Positions 9,224-17,657 of a DNA stretch of 62,232 nt are shown piece by piece. The DNA is taken from contig PXCF01000009.1 in assembly GCA_003566715.1 (NCBI GenBank), positions 1 through 62,232 of the forward strand. Direction: 5' to 3'. A program made the position numbers and the translations under genes. Source of the DNA: Cryomorphaceae bacterium (GTDB lineage Bacteria; Bacteroidota; Bacteroidia; Flavobacteriales; Schleiferiaceae). Each line of letters begins with the position of its first letter. Within the stretch, counting starts at the first letter, position 1. The notes beneath the pieces are model-generated. The model worked only from the letters and a program-made list of their open reading frames with translations. It had not been told where the DNA came from and searched no databases.

Positions 9224-10657
9224 ATGGATCGCTACATTCTTACGACGCAGCAAAAGGCTCTTAAAATTAATTTAGACCGTTCAATTTACGGTACATTTTC
9301 GGAAATAGGTGCTGGCCAAGAGGTTGTGCGCCATTTTTTTCGTGCTGGAGCAGCGTCGGGTACGGTAGCAAAGGCCATGTCGGCATACGATAAAGACTTC
9401 TCTGATGCCATTTACGGAAAGGAAGACGATGGACGATATGTTACAGAAGTTCGTCTACGCAAGATGCTCTCCCAAGAATACCGCTTGATGATTGAGCGTA
9501 TTGCGGAGGATAAAATGCCGAATACCTGTTTTTTTGCCTTTTCAAATACGGTGGCTACCATTGACTTTACTAAACGCTATAAAGGTCATGGCTGGATGGG
9601 GTGTAAGTTTCAATTAGCACCCGATCGCGAACCCAATGAGGTCATCATCCACGTGCGGATGAAGGAAAATGAGTCGACCTTGCAGCAAGAGACCATTGGC
9701 ATTATGGGGGTCAACCTCATTTATGCGTGTTATTATATTCACAGTGATCCCAACGAAATGCTCCGTGCATTGTACGACAATATCACCATCGATAAGGTGG
9801 AAATAGACATGGTACATATGTCGGGACCCGATTTTGAGCACGTTGACAACCGTTTGTTGAGTTTGCAGTTGGTTAAAAACGGTTTTACCAACGCGGTGAT
9901 TTTTGGACCACACGGCAACAATCTCTTACCAGCCGGTTTGCTATACAAGAAAAATATCTTGGCCATCCGCGGTAGTTTCAGGCCGGTTACTAAAGTCAAT
10001 ATGGATATGATTCAGACGGGCTATAAGTATTTTATCGAAGATCCGCGTGTAGATCCCGACAATGTAGAGGTTTTGTTCGAAATCACCCTCAACAACCTGA
10101 AGGCAGAAGGAGAGATTGACGAGCAGGATTTTGTGGACAGAGCAGAGATTCTTTGTTCCCTTGGCCAAAAAGTATTGATATCTAACTTTCCACAATACTA
10201 TAAGCTCGTGCACTATTTTGATGAGTTTACCCGTGCGCGAATGGGATTGATTATGGGCTTGAGTAATCTGGAAGACGTATTTGACGAGAAATATTATCGC
10301 GCCTTGCCGGGAGGAATTCTCGAAGCCATGGGGGTTATGTTCTCCCGCGACTTGAAAGTATATGTTTATCCCGCCAAGAACCAGGAAACCGGTAACGTAG
10401 AAAACATTCAATCATTGAATGTTCACCCAAGGTTGCGACCTTTGTTCAACTACATGAGTTACAATGGTCGTATCAAAGACATCAAAACCTATTCTACCGA
10501 TATATTGGATATTTTTAGCCGTGAGGTTCTTAAAAAAATTCGCAATAAAGAAGACGGTTGGGAAGATTGTTTGCCAGAGTATGTCGATGAAATCATCAAA
10601 AAGAAGGAACTCTTTGGTTACAAAAAAGATACAACGAAAGAAATTTCTAATTCCTAA
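9224..10657 (+). CDS. Conserved Bacteroidota protein of unknown function
   Basis: A soluble-looking 477-residue protein with no signal peptide or membrane segment. It contains conserved-looking blocks such as TFSEIGAGQEVVRHFFRAG (residues about 22-40), AMSAYDKDFSDAIYG, GNNLLPAGLLYKKN, LRGSFRPVTKVNMDM and EGEIDEQDFVDRAE. I recall close relatives across Bacteroidota under inconsistent names, including 'TonB-dependent receptor', which the sequence does not support: there is no beta-barrel, plug or signal. The function is unknown. The start is the ATG at 9224 rather than the TTG one codon earlier. It is monocistronic behind a strong promoter, which suggests a housekeeping role. Confidence 0.75.
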   Translation: MDRYILTTQQKALKINLDRSIYGTFSEIGAGQEVVRHFFRAGAASGTVAKAMSAYDKDFSDAIYGKEDDGRYVTEVRLRKMLSQEYRLMIERIAEDKMPNTCFFAFSNTVATIDFTKRYKGHGWMGCKFQLAPDREPNEVIIHVRMKENESTLQQETIGIMGVNLIYACYYIHSDPNEMLRALYDNITIDKVEIDMVHMSGPDFEHVDNRLLSLQLVKNGFTNAVIFGPHGNNLLPAGLLYKKNILAIRGSFRPVTKVNMDMIQTGYKYFIEDPRVDPDNVEVLFEITLNNLKAEGEIDEQDFVDRAEILCSLGQKVLISNFPQYYKLVHYFDEFTRARMGLIMGLSNLEDVFDEKYYRALPGGILEAMGVMFSRDLKVYVYPAKNQETGNVENIQSLNVHPRLRPLFNYMSYNGRIKDIKTYSTDILDIFSREVLKKIRNKEDGWEDCLPEYVDEIIKKKELFGYKKDTTKEISNS

Positions 10658-10707
10658 TAGGTTGACCTTTATATAAACGGATTTTTGTGGTAGAAAAGCC
10701 TTGATTG

Positions 10708-10854
10708 CTATTTGTTTCTTCTACATCGTTCGCTACAATAAATAACATTATCCCAATCGCGTTCCCATTTCTTACGCCAGGTAAAAGGCCGTTCACACAC
10801 CGGACATATTTTCTCCGGCAAATTCTTTTTGGATATTGGTTTAGATTTTTTCAA
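10708..10854 (-). CDS. DUF2256 family small zinc-ribbon protein (TTG start)
   Basis: A 48-residue protein hidden on the minus strand: it begins [10 protein letters not shown], then has [16 protein letters not shown], then [10 protein letters not shown] before the stop. The CPVC plus YCxxRC pairs make a four-cysteine zinc site, and [20 protein letters not shown] is the hallmark of DUF2256 proteins, whose function is unknown. The reading frame has no ATG before an upstream stop; the TTG at 10854 gives the usual short basic start and a second TTG lies two codons upstream. A plus-strand open frame over the same bases is only its shadow. It is divergent from folP. Confidence 0.75.
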   Translation of the reverse strand: MKKSKPISKKNLPEKICPVCERPFTWRKKWERDWDNVIYCSERCRRNK

Positions 10855-10925
10855 TGTCAATGTTTTAAATTTATACGCCCAAACGACTGCATTGTTTACA
10901 ATGTTAAAATCATAAATCTGAAATA

Positions 10926-11747
10926 ATGATAAACATCAATGGCCGATTACTAGATACCCAACAACCACTGATTATGGGTATCATAAACGTGACACCCGAC
11001 TCGTTTTATGCGGGAAGTAGAGCAGCGTCGGATAAAGAGGTCTTGCAAAAAGCGGCTGACATGTTGGAGCAGGGGGCGGATATTTTGGACATCGGTGGGC
11101 AATCAACGCGACCCAATGCCAGCATACTATCTGCGGAAGAAGAGTGGAAGCGCTTGTCGAGCGTGATACCTTTGCTCACTTCAACCTTTCCCGATGCGGT
11201 ATTGTCAATCGATACTTTTCACGCAGATGTGGCGGAAAAAGCCGTTAATTCCGGGGTTGCCATCGTCAACGATGTCAGCGGAGGGGGACAAGACGAACGA
11301 ATGTTTCCCTTAGTAGCCGATTTACGTGTTCCCTACATCATGATGCACTCCAGAGGCAATGCACAAACCATGCAGTCACTCACTCAATACGAGGACGTTG
11401 TTGAAGAGGTCGTTCGTTTTTTTTACGAGCGTGTCGACAAACTTCGTCGACTTGGACACTCCGATATCATCATCGATCCGGGCTTTGGTTTTGCTAAAAC
11501 GGTTGATCAAAGCTTTGAACTTCTCAAACACATAGACGCTTTATCCGTTTTACAGTTACCGATTTTAGCCGGCGTATCTAGAAAATCAATGGTTTATAAA
11601 TCGCTTGGTGTATCGGCTGAAGATGCATTGCACGGAACAACAGCACTTCACATGTGGTGTCTTTCCCATGGCGTGCGTATCTTGCGGGTCCACGATGTAA
11701 TGGCGGCAAAGCATGCCGTAGAAATGTATAAACGCGTATGTCAATAG
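10926..11747 (+). CDS. folP: Dihydropteroate synthase
   Basis: 273 residues, the normal size. It condenses 6-hydroxymethyl-dihydropterin diphosphate with p-aminobenzoate in folate synthesis. Signatures are [11 protein letters not shown] near residue 18, [14 protein letters not shown] around 56-68, SIDTF (about 96), NDVSGG (about 115) and the phosphate/pterin-binding region [10 protein letters not shown]. The C-terminus has RVHDV. The stop overlaps the start of cdaA by 10 bases, giving a folP-cdaA operon. Confidence 0.95.
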   Translation: MININGRLLDTQQPLIMGIINVTPDSFYAGSRAASDKEVLQKAADMLEQGADILDIGGQSTRPNASILSAEEEWKRLSSVIPLLTSTFPDAVLSIDTFHADVAEKAVNSGVAIVNDVSGGGQDERMFPLVADLRVPYIMMHSRGNAQTMQSLTQYEDVVEEVVRFFYERVDKLRRLGHSDIIIDPGFGFAKTVDQSFELLKHIDALSVLQLPILAGVSRKSMVYKSLGVSAEDALHGTTALHMWCLSHGVRILRVHDVMAAKHAVEMYKRVCQ

Positions 11748-12529
11748 TTTACTGGGCTTCTATTTGGGACGTAGCCATTGTGGTGGTGGTGCTTGCCATT
11801 GCATTCTTCTACATTCGTCGCACGGTATTGGCCAATCTATTTTTATTGATTATCGCCCTATTTCTCTTGGGAGAGTTTTTGGCCTACATCGGATTAAAAC
11901 TGCTTTCAGATTTTCTCTTTCTTTCCTTACAATTGGCCATCATTGCTTTACTCATTGTCTTCCAGCCGGAGTTGAGAAGGCTGTTTTTGCGCTTTGCGTC
12001 GGTGGACATTCAAATGAAGCATTGGTTTAGAATCAGGCGGATGTCCAATCAACGTAAAAAAACCAAGGAAATTACCAACTGGGAGCCAGTCATAACGGCT
12101 TTGCAGAACATGCAGTCGGAGCGCATCGGGGCCATCGTGATTATTGCGCGAAAAAGTGCACTCTCGTATTATGCAGAGAGCGGTGTCCTTATGGATGCTC
12201 AGATCAATGCTCGATTGCTTGAAGCCATTTTTCAACCGCAAAGTCCGCTGCACGACGGGGCGGTCATCATCAAAAATAACCGCATCGTTTCTGCAAGTGC
12301 CATACTTCCCGTAAGTGAAGGGCAAGCCATTTCCGGAAGAAAAGGATTAAGGCACCGTGCCGCCATTGGATTGGTCGAGAGAACCGATGCCGTGGCCATT
12401 GTTCTCAGTGAGGAAACAGGCAAACTCTTTATGGCCCACGACGACTATATCGAAGAGGATGTGTCAATCGAAAGTTTGCGGAAACGACTCAAACGCCTCT
12501 TTACTGAAGATACAAAATCTAAAGACTAA
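11738..12529 (+). CDS. cdaA: Diadenylate cyclase CdaA
   Basis: 263 residues. Three hydrophobic segments in the first 80 residues anchor a cytosolic DAC domain carrying the catalytic DGA (about 173-175, in LHDGAVII) and RHRAA (about 204-208). It makes cyclic di-AMP from two ATP. CdaA normally pairs with the YbbR-type regulator CdaR in Firmicutes; no such gene follows here. Instead the operon continues with a DUF4197 lipoprotein and a sodium symporter. Translation is probably coupled to folP through the 10-base overlap. Confidence 0.93.
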   Translation: MSIVYWASIWDVAIVVVVLAIAFFYIRRTVLANLFLLIIALFLLGEFLAYIGLKLLSDFLFLSLQLAIIALLIVFQPELRRLFLRFASVDIQMKHWFRIRRMSNQRKKTKEITNWEPVITALQNMQSERIGAIVIIARKSALSYYAESGVLMDAQINARLLEAIFQPQSPLHDGAVIIKNNRIVSASAILPVSEGQAISGRKGLRHRAAIGLVERTDAVAIVLSEETGKLFMAHDDYIEEDVSIESLRKRLKRLFTEDTKSKD

Positions 12530-12570
12530 TTTAACAACATAATCATCACCTACTTTTTAATCACTCCCCA

Positions 12571-13323
12571 ATGACTATTTCACTACAACAATTGAAAAAA
12601 ACCAGCTTGATCATACTGCTTGCATTCTCCGCTGTCTCTTGCGAAGAACTGTTTCACCTGACGCAACAAAGACCAACCTCTATCGGGTTAACCCAGCAAG
12701 AAATAGCTTCCGGAATGAGGGAGTCACTTATTGTAGGCGCGAGAAATGCAGTTGGGGATTTGGCCAAAGAAGGTGGCTTTTACAATAACCAACTCATTCG
12801 CATCCCCTTCCCTCCGGAAGCAGAACGCATGGCGACGACGCTTCGCTCTGCCGGAATGGGTAAACTTGTGGACGAGTTTGTAGAAACACTCAATAGAAGT
12901 GCAGAAGTTGCGTCCGAGTTGGCTTTAGACGTTTTCGTCGGCGCCGTACGCCAAATGTCATTCCAAAATGTGATGGATATATTTATGGGGCCAGAGGATG
13001 CTGCTACACAGTATCTCATTCGCACAACCTCAGATTCACTGACCAATGCGTTTATGCCACCGGTCAGACAAGCCATTGATCAAGTAGAATTAACAGCCGT
13101 GTGGAACCCATTGGTATCCGCTTACAACAAAATACCATTCACCACTCAGGTCAATCCCAATCTGGAAGAATACGTGACAGAAAAAGCTCTCCAAGGATTA
13201 TTTTTTACCGTGGCTAAAGAAGAAGCGCTCATTAGAGAGAATCCTCAAGCCAGAACTACAGAGCTTTTGCGCCGTGTTTTTGGGGATAGGGACAGACGTA
13301 TGCAATCTGAAAATCAAAATTAA
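12571..13323 (+). CDS. DUF4197 domain lipoprotein
   Basis: 250 residues with a signal ending AVSCEE (lipidated cysteine about residue 24). The rest is helical and matches DUF4197: TQQEIASGMRESLIVGARNAV at the N-terminus, then GFYNNQLIRIPFPPE, ALDVFVGAVRQMSF and TEKALQGLFFTVAKEEALIRENP. DUF4197 has no assigned function and is expected to be periplasmic. It begins 41 bases after cdaA and ends two bases before the TTG of the symporter, so it is in the same operon. Confidence 0.85.
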   Translation: MTISLQQLKKTSLIILLAFSAVSCEELFHLTQQRPTSIGLTQQEIASGMRESLIVGARNAVGDLAKEGGFYNNQLIRIPFPPEAERMATTLRSAGMGKLVDEFVETLNRSAEVASELALDVFVGAVRQMSFQNVMDIFMGPEDAATQYLIRTTSDSLTNAFMPPVRQAIDQVELTAVWNPLVSAYNKIPFTTQVNPNLEEYVTEKALQGLFFTVAKEEALIRENPQARTTELLRRVFGDRDRRMQSENQN

Positions 13324-13325
13324 TA

Positions 13326-14750
13326 TTGGCTTTAGTAGATTACTTAGTTTTTGTACTTTATTTCATCGGAATTATTTATGTCGGGTTTTATTTCTACAAA
13401 AAGAATAAGGCATCGGAGGATTACTATGTAGGTAACCGCTCCATAAATTTTTTTCACATAGGTTTATCTACAGTTGCCACCGACGTTGGTGGCGGCTTTT
13501 CCATTGGTTTAGGTGGATTGGGATTTCTCATGGGACTTTCCGGTTCTTATCTTTTATTCACTGGATTGGTAGGCGCATGGCTCAGTGCCGTTTTCTTAAT
13601 ACCCAAGGTTAAAAATCTTTCCACCGTTCAAAAGTTTAAAACCTTTCCGCAATTCTTTGGACATTATTACAATGGAAAAGTCGCTTTATTTGCCGGGGTA
13701 ATCAGTGCTATTGGCTATTTGGGTTTTACCAGTTCGCAGTTGCTAGGTGGCACTAAGTTGGCTTCAGCGGCGTTCCCCGAAATAAACACCAATACGCTTT
13801 TGCTTTTCATGGGAGGTGTTGCTGTTTTTTATACGGTTTTAGGCGGACTTAAAGCAGTTATCTACACGGACACCTTTCAGTGGTCGCTGCTTTTTTTGGG
13901 GTTGATTTTTATAGGCATTCCCTTGTCTTACATTTCAGTAGGCGGATGGGAAGTTATTAAAGACACCTTACCGGAGGCTCATTTTAGCATGACCAATGTT
14001 TCGGTGCTTCAACTTATAAACTGGGCGGTGACCATCATTCCCATTTGGTTTATCGGTATGACGCTATACCAGCGTATTTATGCGGCAAGAGACGAGAAAA
14101 CGGCTAAGAGAGCCTGGTATCTTGCCGGTATACTTGAGTGGCCATTGATGGCCTTTATGGGAACGGCTTTGGGTATGCTTGGACGTGTGGCTTACGAGCA
14201 AAACGCATTTGCCTCATGGGGGTATTCTGCATCTATGCCCATGGACGAAGAAATGGGATTACCACTACTCATGGTGGAGGTTCTCCCCCCCGGACTGATG
14301 GGCATTATGTTGGCGGCCTACTTTTCTGCCATTCTTTCCACGGCTGATAGTTGCTTGATGGCAGCCTCCGGCAATGTAACCGGAGATATTTTTAAAAAAT
14401 ATATGCCCAAACAGCTCGATAGAGAATTGAACGTTGGACAGTGGGTAACGCTGATCATAGGTACTTTAGCGATTGTGCTGGCGTGGAAACTGGAAAATGT
14501 CTTATCTCTTATGCTGGACTCCTACGCGGTGATGGTTGGGGGCTTATTTGTACCGACCATTGCCATCATTACCAATCGCGCAGGCTCTTCAAATGCAGCA
14601 CTGGGCGCTATTGTGGTTGGGGGAGGAACCACATTGCTTTTTCAATACTTAGATATTTCTATTGGAGGACTAGATCCCTTGATTTTGGGACTGAGCTTAT
14701 CTGCATTGACATTCTTTGTGGTAGGCCGGTTTAAAAAGCAAAATAAATAA
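13326..14750 (+). CDS. Sodium:solute symporter (SSS family)
   Basis: 474 residues with about 13 predicted membrane segments. The SSS signature is seen in ATDVGGGFSIGLGGLGFLMG and in TGMLAAYFSAILSTADSCLMAASG-like sequence at 14295-14370, where conserved Ser/Thr residues bind sodium. The solute cannot be inferred. The start is TTG at 13326, two bases after the DUF4197 stop; the first ATG would remove most of the first membrane segment. The last 20 bases overlap the convergent MBOAT gene. Confidence 0.88.
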   Translation: MALVDYLVFVLYFIGIIYVGFYFYKKNKASEDYYVGNRSINFFHIGLSTVATDVGGGFSIGLGGLGFLMGLSGSYLLFTGLVGAWLSAVFLIPKVKNLSTVQKFKTFPQFFGHYYNGKVALFAGVISAIGYLGFTSSQLLGGTKLASAAFPEINTNTLLLFMGGVAVFYTVLGGLKAVIYTDTFQWSLLFLGLIFIGIPLSYISVGGWEVIKDTLPEAHFSMTNVSVLQLINWAVTIIPIWFIGMTLYQRIYAARDEKTAKRAWYLAGILEWPLMAFMGTALGMLGRVAYEQNAFASWGYSASMPMDEEMGLPLLMVEVLPPGLMGIMLAAYFSAILSTADSCLMAASGNVTGDIFKKYMPKQLDRELNVGQWVTLIIGTLAIVLAWKLENVLSLMLDSYAVMVGGLFVPTIAIITNRAGSSNAALGAIVVGGGTTLLFQYLDISIGGLDPLILGLSLSALTFFVVGRFKKQNK

Positions 14751-16398
14751 ACGGTTGCAGATCTGCCGATAGCACCTGGTAAATTATGGTAAAGACCCCA
14801 AAGCCAACGGCTATTTTGCCTACCAACGGCAGTTTGATAAACCCGTGACGGTACCAAAGTTTCCACTTTGCGGGAAACCAGTGGATGATGTATCCGAAGA
14901 GCATGACCCAAAACACTTTGTCAAATTCTTGCAGTACATCCGTCGCGGTGTTCCACTGAAATGAGCCGCCAATTTGGTTGAGCATTACCATGGCTTTTTC
15001 GTGGTTTTCTCCGCGGAACCATACGCGTGTAAAGGTGATGAAGTTCAGGGTGATAAAAATACCTAAGGCGCGATTAAACCAAAACTCTTTATTTCTCCAG
15101 GGCAGAACCTTACGTGTCCATTTGTAAATCACCAAACCAATTCCGTTGAGCGCGCCCCAAATGACCATGGTCCAACTAGCTCCGTGCCATAATCCACCAA
15201 TGGTCATCGTTAGCATAAGGTTGATGTTGGTGTCGACTTGTCGGCGTACATTTTCAATCTTGATGTACAAAAGTACCAGAATGATGATAACAGCAATGGA
15301 TAAAATGGGCACCCAAATGTTTCCCGCCAAAATGCTCACAAATACTAAAATAACGCCCACCATGATATAGGAAAACAATGAGCCATTACGGTTTCCTCCC
15401 ATGGGGATGTAGAGGTAGTCTTTTAGCCAGCTTGACAAACTGATGTGCCATCGCTTCCAAAACTCTCCCACGTTATTGGCTTTGTAGGGCGAGTTAAAGT
15501 TGACCGGTAAGTGAAAGCCAAGCAACAAAGCCAAACCAATGGCTATGTCGGTATACCCGGAGAAGTCGGCGTAAACCTGCAGCGAATACCCGTACAGCGC
15601 CATGAGGTTTTCAAAGCCGGAGTAACTGCCAGGATTGACAAACACCCGGTCGATGAAATTCACAGCGATGTAGTCGGCCAATACCATTTTTTTGAGCAGG
15701 CCATTGAAAATCCAAAACAACGCCAAGCCAAAGTCCAATCGGTTGATTTGATAAGGCTTGTAGAGTTGAGGGATAAAGTCGGCCGCACGAACGATGGGCC
15801 CGGCCACCAACTGCGGAAAAAAGGACACGTAAAAACCAAAGTCAAATACCGATTTTACCGGTTTGATTAGCCCTCTATAAATGTCGATGGAGTAGCTGAT
15901 GGTCTGAAACGTAAAAAAAGAAATACCTACCGGAAGCAGAATGCGGTCCACCCGAAAGTCACTGCCGAAAAAACTGTTGCTCCAAAGTGCAAAATGGTTG
16001 TAAACCTCTACGTCGGTTTGAAAAAGGGCATTGAAATTTTCGGTAAAAAAGTAAGCGTACTTGAAATATCCGAGCACTGATAAATTGACAAACACAGACA
16101 AGGCCACCCATAGTCGTTTGTTGATATCGGCTTTTGCGGAGTAGATACGTTTGCCAATGAGGTAGTCGACCAACGTGGAAAATATGAGGATGAGAAAAAA
16201 GAATCCGCTGGTTTGGTAGTAAAAGTACAGGGAGATAAAAAACAAATACGCATTTCTGAGTCGCATGCGTTTGTATAGCAAGCCAAAGAAAAACAATACT
16301 ACGGCATAGAAGTACCAGAAATAGGCACGGGTAAAAATCAGGGGTTTGTCTTCCGCATACCCCAGTAGTGATGTAATATGTTCAAATATTTCAGTCAT
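14731..16398 (-). CDS. MBOAT family O-acyltransferase (AlgI/PatA-like)
   Basis: 555 residues with about 11-12 membrane segments. AlgI/DltB/PatA-type motifs are GEFWKRWHISLSSWLKDYLY followed by IPMGGNR, and GGLWHGASWTMVIWG, whose histidine is the catalytic residue of the family. Such proteins move acetyl groups across the inner membrane onto exported polysaccharide or peptidoglycan, handing over to SGNH-type partners. Its ATG overlaps the upstream SGNH stop by one base (TAATG). It is the last gene of the LysM-SGNH-SGNH-MBOAT operon and overlaps the symporter tail by 20 bases. Confidence 0.93.
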   Translation of the reverse strand: MTEIFEHITSLLGYAEDKPLIFTRAYFWYFYAVVLFFFGLLYKRMRLRNAYLFFISLYFYYQTSGFFFLILIFSTLVDYLIGKRIYSAKADINKRLWVALSVFVNLSVLGYFKYAYFFTENFNALFQTDVEVYNHFALWSNSFFGSDFRVDRILLPVGISFFTFQTISYSIDIYRGLIKPVKSVFDFGFYVSFFPQLVAGPIVRAADFIPQLYKPYQINRLDFGLALFWIFNGLLKKMVLADYIAVNFIDRVFVNPGSYSGFENLMALYGYSLQVYADFSGYTDIAIGLALLLGFHLPVNFNSPYKANNVGEFWKRWHISLSSWLKDYLYIPMGGNRNGSLFSYIMVGVILVFVSILAGNIWVPILSIAVIIILVLLYIKIENVRRQVDTNINLMLTMTIGGLWHGASWTMVIWGALNGIGLVIYKWTRKVLPWRNKEFWFNRALGIFITLNFITFTRVWFRGENHEKAMVMLNQIGGSFQWNTATDVLQEFDKVFWVMLFGYIIHWFPAKWKLWYRHGFIKLPLVGKIAVGFGVFTIIYQVLSADLQPFIYFAF

Positions 16399-17657
16399 TA
16401 GGGAATCAGTGGTTCGGGGTATTTGTTTTTCAAAAAATCAAAAAAACTAAGCTTTACCGACTGATAAAGGGCATCAGCGTGCAGTAAGTAGCCTTCTTTA
16501 GTGAAGTGAATTTTGTCGCGTTTACCCAGTCCGTGTTGAAACCAAACCTGTGATGCACTCATTCCGCCCATATAGTTGAAAAGGTCGAATACCCAGCCGC
16601 CGTATTCTTCTGCCAATTGGCGCATGGCAATTTGCACGCGCTTGGCATTTGGGTTGGGGATACCTTTGTAGTAACTGTCGTTGTTGGTCATAAAAATGAA
16701 CGCCGTATTCGGGTTATGCGCCCGTAATTCATCGAGAACCTCTCTGTAATTGCGTTTGTATTCCTCCACGTTGAATGCGCTTTGTGATTTATGTGCGTCG
16801 TTTATCCCAATGCCAAATATGGCCAAATCGGCGTCGAGGTACTTTATTTGGTGAGGCATGGCTTCACTGCGAACCAAAGAACCGGTACTATTGCCATTAG
16901 CGCCCATCCCGTGATAGGTAATTCCCGGACGACTATTGAGTAATTGAATGCCGTCTAAATAGAGCACCTGCTGTAAACTGTCTGTTTTTTCCCAGTGAAA
17001 AGTAAGGCTGTGATAAAGGGTGTCTAAGGTCCATTCAACCATCCCGGCGGCGCTATCAATGTTCTTATCCAATACATTATACGCGGAATCCAATTTCAGT
17101 GAAAAGCAGCTGTCGCCCAGCGGAGTAAAAATTCTAACCTTGTCAAACACCCAATTTGCTTTGTCGTCACCCATGCCTTTCACCATTACATAGCCGCTGC
17201 TGTCGTGTGTGTAAACGGTAATGGCCGACATACCCCAGCGGCCCATATCCGATGGCTTGGCGGCACGTATCGATGTAAACGGTGCATTGCTTTCGCTGTA
17301 GTAATGGGCGGGGTTGTTTGTTTTTGCCAGGTGGAAGGGAAAGAAAAACCCCGGAGCCCCTGTATGGTTGGGGTTGAGCGATTGTAGATTTTTTTGCATT
17401 CGTCGGGATAAAGTACCTGCCTGCACATGAGAGCCGCCAAAGTGCGCCACAGCAATTTGTTCGTCGCCACAGAGATTCAATTGCTCGTACTTATCAAAAA
17501 AGTGTTTGGCTGCTGATGCGTCACCATAGTGGGTGAGCAGGGCATTTTGTGCTTTTAGAAATGGATAAAGCCGCTCGATTTCGCTCAATGTCTTAGGCGA
17601 TTGTGCCATAAGAGCGGACATCCATAACGAAAAAGTGATGCCTAAAATGCGTTTCAT
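16398..17657 (-). CDS. Secreted SGNH/GDSL-like protein, second copy
   Basis: 419 residues with a cleavable signal (MKRILGITFSLWMSALMAQ). SGNH blocks: FGGSHVQ with the presumed nucleophile S76 in a GGS rather than GDS context, FGIGINDAH (block III, GxND) and DKIHFTKEGY (block V, DxxH). It is probably a periplasmic acetyl-transferase or esterase working with the MBOAT protein, like PatB or AlgX/AlgJ. The ATG at 17657 is chosen because it follows a signal peptide and gives an ATGA overlap with the upstream gene; a longer frame reaches 17717 inside that gene. The Gly in place of Asp before Ser is unusual. Confidence 0.85.
   Translation of the reverse strand: MKRILGITFSLWMSALMAQSPKTLSEIERLYPFLKAQNALLTHYGDASAAKHFFDKYEQLNLCGDEQIAVAHFGGSHVQAGTLSRRMQKNLQSLNPNHTGAPGFFFPFHLAKTNNPAHYYSESNAPFTSIRAAKPSDMGRWGMSAITVYTHDSSGYVMVKGMGDDKANWVFDKVRIFTPLGDSCFSLKLDSAYNVLDKNIDSAAGMVEWTLDTLYHSLTFHWEKTDSLQQVLYLDGIQLLNSRPGITYHGMGANGNSTGSLVRSEAMPHQIKYLDADLAIFGIGINDAHKSQSAFNVEEYKRNYREVLDELRAHNPNTAFIFMTNNDSYYKGIPNPNAKRVQIAMRQLAEEYGGWVFDLFNYMGGMSASQVWFQHGLGKRDKIHFTKEGYLLHADALYQSVKLSFFDFLKNKYPEPLIP

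Noticed and set aside
9224-10657. TonB-dependent receptor
   Set aside because: There is no signal peptide, plug or beta-barrel pattern; such labels on relatives look like error propagation.
10705-10926. 73-codon plus-strand frame
   Set aside because: It is antisense to the clear DUF2256 gene and has no coding features.
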